Origin: JAITWN01 sp964546765
GTDB taxonomy: Bacteria; Pseudomonadota; Gammaproteobacteria; SZUA-140
DNA: 10,533 nucleotides
NCBI GenBank assembly: GCA_964546765.1
Contig: CAZJKV010000074.1
Span: 1 to 10,533 of the forward strand
Reading direction: 5' to 3'
Notes under the pieces: model-generated
Told to the model about the DNA's origin: nothing
Seen by the model: only the letters and a program-made list of their open reading frames with translations
Database searches by the model: none
Program-made: the position numbers and the translations under genes
Part shown: positions 1 through 5,854 of the stretch, piece after piece
Layout of the letters: every line of letters begins with the position of its first letter
Numbering within the stretch: the first letter of the stretch is position 1

Positions 1-215
1 GCGCAGTAGCGGTCGTTCAGTGCAACGGGGCGCCAGACCGTCTGGTCCGCCCGGCGCGCCTCGACGCGGCCCTCGACCGAAACCACGGTCGCGACCCAGT
101 TTTCACAAGCATCGGGATCTGCCGCGTAGGCGGCGTGCGGGATCGCCAGGCAGAGGATGAGCAGCATGCCGCCGGCGAGCAGCGGTCGGAAACTGGAAAC
201 GAGCACCTTGTGCAT
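1..215 (-). CDS. FecR-domain secreted protein, N-terminal fragment (3' end outside window)
   Basis: Translation begins MHKVLVSSFRPLLAGG, continues as a hydrophobic stretch (LLILCLAI), and has a signal-peptidase-like AYA|AD site near residue 32, so the product is exported. The next residues (VATVVSVEGRVEARRADQTVWRPVAL, given here in two parts: VATVVSVEGRVEARR then ADQTVWRPVAL) match the opening of FecR domains: a V-x-G-x-V strand followed by a 'W..v..g' turn. About 71 codons are visible and the frame runs off the left edge. The ATG at 215 is preceded by AAGGGA about 8 bases upstream. A competing frame starting at 223 gives an Arg/Ser-rich protein with no recognisable features and was set aside. 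FecR-domain proteins are periplasmic or envelope proteins, often found beside CHASE2 signalling proteins, as here. Its sigma-54 promoter and upstream dyads suggest control by the response regulator at 2908-4272. The function of the full protein cannot be told. Confidence 0.8.
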   Translation of the reverse strand, partial: MHKVLVSSFRPLLAGGMLLILCLAIPHAAYAADPDACENWVATVVSVEGRVEARRADQTVWRPVALNDRYC

Positions 216-331
216 TGGCGCATCCCTTGCGGATCGAACGCTCCCTGTCACGCGACACAACGGCGGCGGGCCCGTCTGGTCCGGATTGTTGTTATCGACG
301 GCGCGGACTGCTGCACCCCCAACAGGGCAAT

Positions 332-347
332 GGCAATTCCCGTACCA
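332..347 (-). promoter_or_regulatory. Sigma-54 (-24/-12) promoter of the FecR-domain gene
   Basis: On the minus strand the sequence is TGGTACG-GGAA-TTGCC, close to the sigma-54 consensus TGGCACG-N4-TTGCW, with GG and GC separated by exactly 10 bases. The predicted transcription start is near 321, giving a leader of about 105 bases before the ATG at 215. Upstream dyads (424-461) and an IHF-type site (365-377) support the call. Confidence 0.8.
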
Positions 348-364
348 GCCTCGACCACATACAA

Positions 365-377
365 CAAGTCATTGATA
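365..377 (-). promoter_or_regulatory. Putative IHF binding site
   Basis: The minus strand reads TATCAATGACTTG, a full match to the IHF core consensus WATCAANNNNTTR. It lies about 20 bases upstream of the -24 element and about 50 bases downstream of the paired dyads. This is the usual place for IHF to bend DNA so that an enhancer-bound activator can touch sigma-54 polymerase. Confidence 0.6.
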
Positions 378-391
378 GTGAAATGAATGAA

Positions 392-425
392 ACAGGTACG
401 CTGATACTACGTTCGGCGTACCTGT
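392..425. repeat. Inverted repeat, 10-bp arms
   Basis: ACAGGTACGC (392-401) and GCGTACCTGT (416-425) are perfect reverse complements around a 14-base centre. The repeat lies between the IHF-type site and the first enhancer dyad, and its right arm overlaps that dyad by two bases. It could be an operator for another regulator or an extra site for the same one. It lies upstream of the predicted transcription start, so it is probably not an RNA hairpin. Confidence 0.55.
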
Positions 426-461
426 ATCCAACAGGATCACAGGTGGTATCCAATCAGATAC
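424..461. promoter_or_regulatory. Paired enhancer (UAS) dyads upstream of the FecR promoter
   Basis: Two related 16-base dyads start 22 bases apart: GTATCCAACAGGATCA (424-439) and GTATCCAATCAGATAC (446-461). The second contains a perfect GTATC-N6-GATAC palindrome. Their centres lie about 86 and 108 bases upstream of the -24 GG, typical for enhancer-binding proteins. The same pair with the same 22-base spacing recurs at 4542-4579 before the response-regulator gene, so that regulator is the likely ligand. A further half-site, CGTATC at 470-475, forms a GATACG-N7-CGTATC repeat with the second dyad. Binding is inferred. Confidence 0.65.
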
Positions 462-583
462 GCACCCATCGTATCAGCCGCCGCCAGCCCGTTCACCGGG
501 CCGCACGGAATGGATTTGCCCGCCGCCCTAGGGCAGCCGGCATCATGAATGATCGAATAATGCGGGAGTTTTACGGCGCGTTC

Positions 584-613
584 CTGCGCTATTATTTCTG
601 ATTCTGCGCTATT
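584..613. repeat. Short direct repeat CTGCGCTATT x2
   Basis: CTGCGCTATT occurs at 584-593 and again at 604-613, a 20-base period (about two helical turns). It lies in the non-coding gap between the kinase stop codon and the FecR regulatory region. It may be a protein-binding site, but there is no independent support. Confidence 0.35.
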
Positions 614-661
614 CAGTAACACGGTTTGACGGCGATGTAAATCGGTATCCGAAATGGAGCT

Positions 662-694
662 TGACGTCTCGTGCGCGTCACCCGGCAGACCGGG
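662..694 (-). terminator. Possible weak termination or 3'-end hairpins after the kinase gene
   Basis: Directly after the kinase stop codon, the minus strand can form CCCGG-TCTG-CCGGG (694-681) and then TGACG-N9-CGTCA (680-662). Neither is followed by a run of T, so this is not a classic intrinsic terminator. They may be mRNA 3'-end structures or chance. Confidence 0.25.
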
Positions 695-2911
695 CTATGC
701 CGGCTGTGTCGTGTCTAGACCCTCCTCGTCTGACTTCGGCAATACCACGCGGAATTCAGTCCCCTTGCCGACTTCGCTTTCGACCGAGATCGTCCCGCTG
801 TGCAGATCGACGAGATACTTGACGATCGAGAGACCGAGCCCGAGGCCTTTCTGGTAGCCCGCGCGGCGGCTCGCCAGCGAGAATGGCTCGAACAGTGTGT
901 CGAGAAAGTCCTGCGGAATGCCGGTGCCGGTGTCGGCAACCGTCACAACGATGTGATCGGGTTCCTCGTGGGCGAGTATGACCCGGATGTTGCCGCCGGG
1001 ATCGGTATGCTTCAGCGCATTGTCGACGAGGTTTGTGATGATCTGCGTAAATTTGTCGGGGTCCAGCGATGCGCTGATCTCGCGGTCCGCGCAGGCGATC
1101 TCCATGTCTACGCCCTTCGCCTCGGCCTGCAACTGAAACTGGGCCAGGCAGTCCTGGATCAGCGAACAGGGATTCGCCTGCATCCGGTGCAGCTGCAACG
1201 TCCCTGACTCAATACGCGACACATCGAGCAGGTCGGAGATCATCCGGGTCAGGCGGTCGGCATTCACGCGGATGCGAGACAGATAATCATGCTGCTTGTC
1301 GCCGATTTCACCGGCAAACCCGCTCGTCATGTTGTCGACGAGCCCCTTGATCGAGGTCAGCGGCGTCTTCAGTTCGTGCGAGACGTGCGAGACGAACTGG
1401 GACTTGGTGCGATTGATCTCCTTCAGATGCGCATGCTCGATCTCGAGCTGACGCGCGTCAATATATTTCCAAAGCACGGCGCCGACGAAGGCGGCGGGAA
1501 CCTGAATCGCTAGCGGGACGAAGACCGGATACCAGATCTCGGCATTGACGAACCACCAATACGCGACGCCGAGATAGACCGCGCCAAGGTTCAGGACCGC
1601 GAGCGCCGCCATCAACGGTCCGAGCACGTAGCAGCCCAGCGCGGCGATCAGGCCGAAGACGCCGACCAGCAGAAGCGACAACACCGGCGAGAGCGGCTTC
1701 AAGTCACGCCCGTCCAGCAGATTCGCGAACGCCGTCGCCGCGATCTCGACGCCGCTCAGGTCGCGACCCTCGCCGGTCGTGAAGACGGTCCTGAACGTGT
1801 CGCCCGGTGTGAAGGACCCGACATCCGAGACCCCGATGAATACGACCTTATCGCGGAAGTCTGGCAGGGCAATATTCTGATCCGTTCCGTTATGGACGAT
1901 ATTCGAAAACGGCACCGTCGTGATCGTCCGCGGCGGTCCGTAATAGTTCAGGTAGCGGGTGCCGCTGCCATTGTACATATTCAGCAGCGCTACCAGGAGT
2001 TCCCGCGTACGCTGGTTCGGCGACTGCGTCGCGCTGTCGTGGAGTTCCTGCAGCAGGTAGCCTGAGATCAGCGTGTCAGAGCCGATGATGTGCCGCATGC
2101 CGCGGACCAGGCGGTTCAACGCGTCGGCATCGTCAAGATCCGTAACGTCGAGACCGGCAATCCACAATGCCTCGTCGCGCGCGGACTGATTCAGCGCATC
2201 CGTCGCCCGCGTGACTGCCGGATCGTCGATGGCGCGTTCCAGCATCGCCTTCAGCTCGTCGAAGGCGCGCAGCGCATGCAGCTGCAACGCCGCGCCGGGG
2301 AACGTGACGACGTCCGCGGTATGCTTGAACAGCCAGTACTGGCTGACCTTTCCGGGATATTTCGGTAGCTGGAACGGGGCAATATAGCGCGCTTCCCTCT
2401 TGAACGTCTCGACCGGCGGGATCATCGTCTCGATGATCATCCTGGAATCGGGGAGAATCGGAATATCCCGCAACAGGATCGTCTCCCTGCGCATCTCGCT
2501 GAGCAGGACGACGTTGCCGGCCTTGCGTATCGACATGGCAAAATCGAGGTCTTCCTCGAGTGAACGCTCCATATTGAACATCAGATCGAAGGCGATCACG
2601 CTCGCCCCTTCGTCGATGAGCCGATGCACGAGGTTCGCATACCAGGAACGTGACCAGAATCGGGAATCGCGCGGCAGATGGAGGTCGTCGGCCGATGCCT
2701 CGTCGATCGCGACGATCACAACGTCCTTCGGGGCGGCGACTTCACCTCGCAAATGAAACAACAGGCCGAGGCCGATATCCTCCTCGAGGTTATATCCGGT
2801 GGGAAGCAGCAGGATGGCGATACCGAGCAGGCTGACGAACGCGGAAAGGATCGTGATGCGGCGCAGAGGGTTCATACTGATTTTTCCCTGGACGCCATCG
2901 CCAGTGCTCAT
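695..2911 (-). CDS. CHASE2-domain membrane sensor histidine kinase
   Basis: The 738-residue protein should sense a signal outside the cytoplasmic membrane and phosphorylate the response regulator encoded just upstream. TM1 is at about 19-40 and a CHASE2 sensor region at about 45-405 (VVIVAIDEASADDL near its start, DKVVFIGVSDVGSF near its end). Three membrane helices follow at about 408-481 and a short linker at 482-505. The HisKA domain carries SHELKTP with phospho-acceptor His512. The HATPase_c domain has the N box (NLVDNALKH, about 627), G1 (DTGTGIP, about 660) and G2 (GLGLGL, about 689). All catalytic motifs are intact. The ATG at 2911 overlaps the regulator stop as ATGA, implying translational coupling. 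An internal ATG at 2875 has a better ribosome binding site (AGGGA) and would give 726 residues, still including TM1. CHASE2 is also common on adenylate cyclases, but this protein is clearly a kinase. The ligand is unknown. Confidence 0.93.
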   Translation of the reverse strand: MSTGDGVQGKISMNPLRRITILSAFVSLLGIAILLLPTGYNLEEDIGLGLLFHLRGEVAAPKDVVIVAIDEASADDLHLPRDSRFWSRSWYANLVHRLIDEGASVIAFDLMFNMERSLEEDLDFAMSIRKAGNVVLLSEMRRETILLRDIPILPDSRMIIETMIPPVETFKREARYIAPFQLPKYPGKVSQYWLFKHTADVVTFPGAALQLHALRAFDELKAMLERAIDDPAVTRATDALNQSARDEALWIAGLDVTDLDDADALNRLVRGMRHIIGSDTLISGYLLQELHDSATQSPNQRTRELLVALLNMYNGSGTRYLNYYGPPRTITTVPFSNIVHNGTDQNIALPDFRDKVVFIGVSDVGSFTPGDTFRTVFTTGEGRDLSGVEIAATAFANLLDGRDLKPLSPVLSLLLVGVFGLIAALGCYVLGPLMAALAVLNLGAVYLGVAYWWFVNAEIWYPVFVPLAIQVPAAFVGAVLWKYIDARQLEIEHAHLKEINRTKSQFVSHVSHELKTPLTSIKGLVDNMTSGFAGEIGDKQHDYLSRIRVNADRLTRMISDLLDVSRIESGTLQLHRMQANPCSLIQDCLAQFQLQAEAKGVDMEIACADREISASLDPDKFTQIITNLVDNALKHTDPGGNIRVILAHEEPDHIVVTVADTGTGIPQDFLDTLFEPFSLASRRAGYQKGLGLGLSIVKYLVDLHSGTISVESEVGKGTEFRVVLPKSDEEGLDTTQPA

Positions 2912-4272
2912 GCATCCAGATCATCCGCAATCTCGAGCTTCTTGATCAGCCGTGACAGATACGTGCGCTGCAGCCCGAGCAGATCGGCCGCCTTCGACTG
3001 GTTGCCGCCCGCTGATTGCAGGGCCTCGCGAATGACCTGCTTCTGGTAGCGTCGAACCGCATCGTGATAACCGAGCTCGTGCGAATCATCCTGGTCGGAA
3101 TGGTTGATCCGCAGCAGCGGCAGATCTTCCGGCGTGATGCTCTGGCCATTCGCGAGGATCACCGCGCGCTCGATCAGATTGGCCAGTTCCCGGATGTTGC
3201 CCGGCCAGTTGTAGCGCATCAGGTGATCCATTGCCACAGGCGAGATCTTCATCCGGCACTTGTTGAACCGGGTGCAGTAGCGCTTGAGGAAGAATTCCGC
3301 GAGCAGGGGAATGTCATCCTTGCGTTCGCGCAGGGGCGGCAGCGATATACTGACAACGTTGAGACGGAAGAACAGGTCCTCGCGGAATTTTCCATCCCTG
3401 ACCTCCTTCTGGAGGTCGCGATTAGTCGCCGCGATGACCCGGATGTCCGTCCGGATGCGCTTGTTGCCGCCGACGCGCTCGAACTCCCGCTCCTGCAGTA
3501 CGCGCAGCAGCTTGGCCTGCAGTTCCGGCTTGAAATCCCCGATTTCGTCGAGAAAGATCGTGCCGCCGTTCGCGATCTCGAACTTTCCCTGGCGCATCTC
3601 GTGCGCGCCGGTGAACGCGCCCTTCTCGTGACCGAACAGCTCGCTCTCGAGCAATTCATCACGCAGCGCGACGCAGTTCACCGCGATGAACGGGCCCTGC
3701 GCACGCGGACTCCAGTGATGGATCCAGCGCGCGAAAACCTCCTTGCCGCAGCCGCTCTCGCCGAGCAGCAGCACCGTAGACGCGGTCGCCGCGACCTTCT
3801 GCGCGACATCAATCGCCTCCCTGAGCTTCGCGCTCTCGCCGATGATGTCCGGCAGCGACCCGGCGAGCTGTGCCTTGAGGTTGCGGTTTTCGCGGACCAG
3901 CGCCGCGCGGTCGAACGCGCGCCGGATCACGGCATCGACGTTGTCCATGCAGAACGGCTTCGTGACGAAATCGAAAGCACCCTCCCGCATCGCCTCGACC
4001 GCCTTCTCGATCGTGCCGTGCGCGGTGATGACGATGACCGCGAGTTCGGGCCGCTCCTTCAGTTTCTTCAGCACCGCCATGCCGTCCATGACCGGCATCT
4101 GCAGGTCGATGAACATCACGACCGGGTCCTCGCGGCCGATCAGGTCGAGCGCCTGCTTGCCGTTTTCGGCAGTGACGATCGGATGGCCGAGCGGGGCGAG
4201 ACGGTCCTTGAGGATTTCACGGATGTCCGGGTCGTCGTCAACGACGAGGACAGGGTCGTTTTTCGCGTTCAT
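2908..4272 (-). CDS. NtrC-family sigma-54-dependent response regulator
   Basis: The 454-residue product is a transcription activator for sigma-54 polymerase. The receiver domain is at about 6-120, with acidic pocket D12-D14, phospho-acceptor D56 (FIDLQMP), T83 and K105. The AAA+ domain (about 140-370) has Walker A GESGCGKE (171-178), an intact sigma-54-contacting GAFTGA loop (218-223), Walker B TIFLDE (238-243) and an arginine-finger region. The C-terminal Fis-type helix-turn-helix (GGNQSKAADLLGLQRTYLSR) binds DNA. The frame stays open to 4473, but the start at 4272 puts the receiver at the normal distance from the N-terminus, and the longer start would lie upstream of the predicted transcription start (about 4429). 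No clear ribosome binding site precedes 4272; the ATG overlaps the stop of a 20-codon leader ORF, suggesting coupled translation. It is co-transcribed with the CHASE2 kinase, its probable partner. Dyads upstream of its own promoter suggest positive autoregulation. Confidence 0.93.
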   Translation of the reverse strand: MNAKNDPVLVVDDDPDIREILKDRLAPLGHPIVTAENGKQALDLIGREDPVVMFIDLQMPVMDGMAVLKKLKERPELAVIVITAHGTIEKAVEAMREGAFDFVTKPFCMDNVDAVIRRAFDRAALVRENRNLKAQLAGSLPDIIGESAKLREAIDVAQKVAATASTVLLLGESGCGKEVFARWIHHWSPRAQGPFIAVNCVALRDELLESELFGHEKGAFTGAHEMRQGKFEIANGGTIFLDEIGDFKPELQAKLLRVLQEREFERVGGNKRIRTDIRVIAATNRDLQKEVRDGKFREDLFFRLNVVSISLPPLRERKDDIPLLAEFFLKRYCTRFNKCRMKISPVAMDHLMRYNWPGNIRELANLIERAVILANGQSITPEDLPLLRINHSDQDDSHELGYHDAVRRYQKQVIREALQSAGGNQSKAADLLGLQRTYLSRLIKKLEIADDLDA

Positions 4273-4331
4273 CGGTATGCCGGCGCCGTACCTGCGCCAC
4301 GGGTGAAAAGCACCGCTGACAATCCTGTCAT
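4269..4331 (-). CDS. Putative 20-residue leader peptide coupled to the response regulator
   Basis: A short frame reads MTGLSAVLFTRGAGTAPAYR. Its stop TGA (4271-4269) overlaps the regulator start ATG (4272-4270) as ATGA, the same arrangement as between regulator and kinase. A purine-rich ribosome binding site (GAGGGGAG) ends 7 bases before its ATG, whereas the regulator has no evident site of its own. The ribosome binding site lies in a small potential hairpin (GGGGA-GCT-TTCCC). The peptide has no recognised motif, so its likely role is to deliver ribosomes to the regulator start. Chance is possible for so short a frame; conservation of the overlap would decide. Confidence 0.5.
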   Translation of the reverse strand: MTGLSAVLFTRGAGTAPAYR

Positions 4332-4439
4332 GGGAAAGCTCCCCTCTCGCACTTACAGCGCCTTTGGTGTGGAATTCGCACTGACCCGATGCCGCGATAA
4401 CCGGCAAGGGTGGATGCTTTCTAGTTACGAGGACGGTAC

Positions 4440-4455
4440 TGCAATTGATATACCA
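4440..4455 (-). promoter_or_regulatory. Sigma-54 (-24/-12) promoter of the response regulator-kinase operon
   Basis: The minus strand reads TGGTATA-TCAA-TTGCA, with GG and GC exactly 10 bases apart and a full TTGCA -12 element. The expected start is near 4429, leaving about 157 bases to the regulator ATG and about 98 to the leader peptide. Paired dyads at 4542-4579 lie at enhancer distance upstream. No good IHF consensus was found in between, only an AT-richer stretch around 4475-4510. Confidence 0.75.
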
Positions 4456-4474
4456 TGCCACCGGGCTCATCAAG

Positions 4475-4504
4475 TAGCATGCTAACTGACTGAAAACAGG
4501 TTAG
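4475..4504. repeat. Palindrome and overlapping inverted repeat between enhancer and promoter
   Basis: TAGCATGCTA (4475-4484) is a perfect 10-base palindrome. CTAAC (4482-4486) and GTTAG (4500-4504) form an inverted repeat around an A-rich centre. They fall between the enhancer dyads and the -24 element, where a DNA-bending or second regulatory protein could bind. Function is unknown. Confidence 0.35.
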
Positions 4505-4541
4505 TTAACGATAGAAGCCTCGTCGGAAGTGCGCCCGGGGT

Positions 4542-4579
4542 GTATCCGAATGGGCTCGCATCCGTATCCGATCGGATGC
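4542..4579. promoter_or_regulatory. Paired enhancer (UAS) dyads upstream of the response regulator operon
   Basis: GTATCCGAATGGGCTC (4542-4557) and GTATCCGATCGGATGC (4564-4579) start 22 bases apart, as do the pair at 424-461. The second contains the 12-base perfect palindrome ATCCGATCGGAT (4566-4577); the first keeps only its left half well. Their centres are about 96 and 118 bases upstream of the -24 GG, exactly 10 bases further than in the FecR copy, which keeps the same helical face. They are probably sites for the regulator encoded downstream, giving autoregulation. Confidence 0.65.
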
Positions 4580-4631
4580 AGAAAGCAGGGGATGAAGGAA
4601 TGCGAATCACACCCCTCCATCCCCGTTCTGT

Positions 4632-4644
4632 GGGCCATCGGCCC
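4632..4644 (-). terminator. Possible weak hairpin after the globin gene
   Basis: GGGCC-ATC-GGCCC forms a 5-bp GC stem 8 bases after the globin stop codon. No T-run follows, so intrinsic termination is doubtful. It is the only stem seen between the globin gene and the next regulatory region. Confidence 0.25.
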
Positions 4645-4651
4645 CCGCCGG

Positions 4652-5071
4652 TTAAAGATGCAGGATCTCGTCTTTCAGTCCGAACGAGATCGCCAGGATA
4701 TCCTTTCGGGTCTGCTCGTCGATGCCGTGTTTTTTCAGTACGCCCATGATGTCGTCGAGTACGGCCATGTATTCGGCCTCGCCGACATTCATGCCCCGGT
4801 GGGTATCGACCATGCTGCGCCCTGTGTACTGTTCAGGTCCGCCGCTGCCTGCGCCGAGGAAATCGCGCAAGTGCCGCTTCACCTCCTCGAGATGATCCGG
4901 CATGTCGAGCAAGGGTAGATATCTGGCCTTGATCGCGGGATTGGCCAGATGGGCGTCGGCAATGTCGTCGACGATCGCGGCGATACCCGCAGCACCGCCG
5001 AGTCGCTCATACAGCGATACATTCTCCTGCGTGTTGCGCCCTACTGACTGTGTTGTGCTGTTTGCTGCCAT
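4652..5071 (-). CDS. Group I truncated haemoglobin (2/2 globin)
   Basis: The 139-residue haem protein belongs to the bacterial truncated globins, which bind O2 or NO or react with reactive nitrogen and oxygen species in the cytoplasm. Family marks are YERLGG (21-26), GGPEQYTG (77-84) and the proximal haem-ligand His91 (F8) in THRGM. A 20-residue polar N-terminal extension precedes the globin fold. In a by-eye alignment with M. tuberculosis GlbN and Synechocystis GlbN, the usual distal B10 Tyr is Ala38 and E11 is Leu68, while E10 is His67, equivalent to the residue that ligates haem iron in Synechocystis GlbN. The start ATG has a strong ribosome binding site (AGGAGGG, 7 bases away). The TetR gene lies upstream, and an operator matching its own sits in the globin promoter, so induction on loss of repressor binding is likely. 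The physiological ligand is not evident. Confidence 0.9.
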   Translation of the reverse strand: MAANSTTQSVGRNTQENVSLYERLGGAAGIAAIVDDIADAHLANPAIKARYLPLLDMPDHLEEVKRHLRDFLGAGSGGPEQYTGRSMVDTHRGMNVGEAEYMAVLDDIMGVLKKHGIDEQTRKDILAISFGLKDEILHL

Positions 5072-5155
5072 GGAACACCCTCCTCTGCTTCAGTGATGAA
5101 ACCCCCGTGGGCCTTCGTCCCCGGGGAGACACCTGCGACACGACCGGATGGCAGG

Positions 5156-5184
5156 TATATACAGACCGGTCGGTCTATTTTCAG
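5156..5184 (-). promoter_or_regulatory. Putative sigma-70 promoter of the globin gene
   Basis: The minus strand has CTGAAA (-35, 5184-5179), a 17-base spacer and TATATA (-10, 5161-5156), predicting a start near 5149. Each box matches consensus at about 4 of 6 positions. An AT-rich stretch with seven Ts lies just upstream and could act as an UP element. The spacer contains the TetR-type operator. Confidence 0.5.
5163..5176. promoter_or_regulatory. TetR-type operator in the globin promoter
   Basis: AGACCG-GT-CGGTCT is a palindrome with perfect 6-bp arms placed between the -35 and -10 boxes, so a bound repressor would block polymerase. On the minus strand it begins ATAGACC, as does the operator before the TetR gene (5828-5841). 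The TAGACC/GGTCTA form resembles, from memory, boxes described for NemR/AcuR-like repressors. Confidence 0.65.
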
Positions 5185-5196
5185 GATAAAAAAATA

Positions 5197-5778
5197 TCAG
5201 GTCCGGGAAAGCACCGAATCGAAATAGAAATCGAGCACCTGGCTGAGAGACGCAGGATTACGCCGCAGGCGGCTGCGCAACGCGGCCCCTTCCCAGCAAT
5301 TCACGAGCAGGTTCGCCATCTCCCTGGGATCCGCGCCGGCCGGGATCTCACCGCGATCACGCGCCTCTTCGAAACAGGTCGCGAGGCGATCGGCGATGAT
5401 CGAGAAACACCACTCGATCTTGCTCCGGAACACCTCGCTGACACCGGAGAGTTCCTGGCCAAGGCCGCCGAGCAGGCAGCCGAGATAGCCTTCCGTGCGG
5501 TATTTTTCGCGGGAAAGTTCGAAAAACCGGCGCACGCGCAACAGCGGCGGCATGCCCTTGTCTCCGAGGCACAGATCGAGACCCCCGTGTACCTCGGCCA
5601 TATAACGGTCGACGACCTGCAGCGCAAAGTCTTCCTTGCTCTTGAAGTGATGGTAGAAGGAACCCTTCGGTATGCCTGTCTGCTCGAGCAGGGACTGGAT
5701 GCCGAGGTCGTTGTAGCCATGCTGAAGCAGCATCTCGAGTCCCGCCTCCAGCAGGCGATCCTTGGTTGAATGTGTCAT
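5197..5778 (-). CDS. TetR-family repressor, NemR/AcuR-like
   Basis: The 193-residue one-component regulator has an N-terminal helix-turn-helix (about 27-46; GIQSLLEQTGIPKGSFYHHF) followed by FKSKEDF, diagnostic of TetR proteins. The ligand domain contains YLGCLLGGLGQELSG (98-112), a signature I associate with the AcuR/NemR subgroup, some of which respond to electrophiles or reactive chlorine through cysteines. This protein has Cys at 70, 101, 124, 135 and 161. The frame stays open to 5913, but the ATG at 5778 has GGAAGG 6 bases upstream and gives the normal family start; the longer version would begin upstream of the predicted promoter. Matching palindromes at its own promoter and in the downstream globin promoter point to autorepression and control of the globin. 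The inducer is not shown by the sequence. Confidence 0.9.
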   Translation of the reverse strand: MTHSTKDRLLEAGLEMLLQHGYNDLGIQSLLEQTGIPKGSFYHHFKSKEDFALQVVDRYMAEVHGGLDLCLGDKGMPPLLRVRRFFELSREKYRTEGYLGCLLGGLGQELSGVSEVFRSKIEWCFSIIADRLATCFEEARDRGEIPAGADPREMANLLVNCWEGAALRSRLRRNPASLSQVLDFYFDSVLSRT

Positions 5779-5827
5779 TGCTTGCCTTCCACCATCTTCA
5801 AGGTCACGACGGTCTTGCCACAGAATT

Positions 5828-5841
5828 GGACCAACTGGTCT
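5828..5841. promoter_or_regulatory. TetR-type autoregulatory operator
   Basis: GGACCA-AC-TGGTCT carries the palindrome GACCA-N2-TGGTC just downstream of the predicted start (about 5848) of the tetR transcript. The minus strand reads ATAGACC at its left end, matching the globin-promoter operator. Binding here would block transcription of the repressor's own gene. Confidence 0.6.
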
Positions 5842-5854
5842 ATTTTTAATCCAT

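Larger units (their letters stand above)
476..694. other. Intergenic stretch between kinase gene and FecR control region
   Basis: No convincing gene was found. It holds an isolated GTATCC half-site (645-650), a ten-base palindrome GCCCTAGGGC (525-534), and CTGCGCTATT twice as a direct repeat, 20 bases apart (584-593 and 604-613). Near the kinase stop codon are two small inverted repeats. A 61-codon minus-strand frame with a GTG start (437-622) overlaps the enhancer region and resembles nothing known. Confidence 0.5.

Noticed and set aside
17..223. 68-codon minus-strand frame beginning MRQCTRCSF
   Set aside because: It is out of frame with the FecR-domain reading, which has a signal peptide and recognisable domain start.
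365..475. CRISPR-like or tandem repeat array
   Set aside because: The repeats are short, imperfect and dyad-symmetric; there are no spacers or repeat unit of CRISPR size.
437..622. 61-codon minus-strand frame with GTG start
   Set aside because: It overlaps the enhancer dyads and direct repeats, shows no domain or signal, and its start has no convincing ribosome binding site.
4273..4473. 67-residue N-terminal extension of the response regulator
   Set aside because: The receiver domain begins normally at the ATG at 4272, the extension resembles nothing, and its start would lie upstream of the predicted sigma-54 transcription start.
3016..4485. 489-codon plus-strand open frame
   Set aside because: It is antisense to the response regulator and rich in Arg/Asp/Leu repeats typical of shadow frames, with no motifs.
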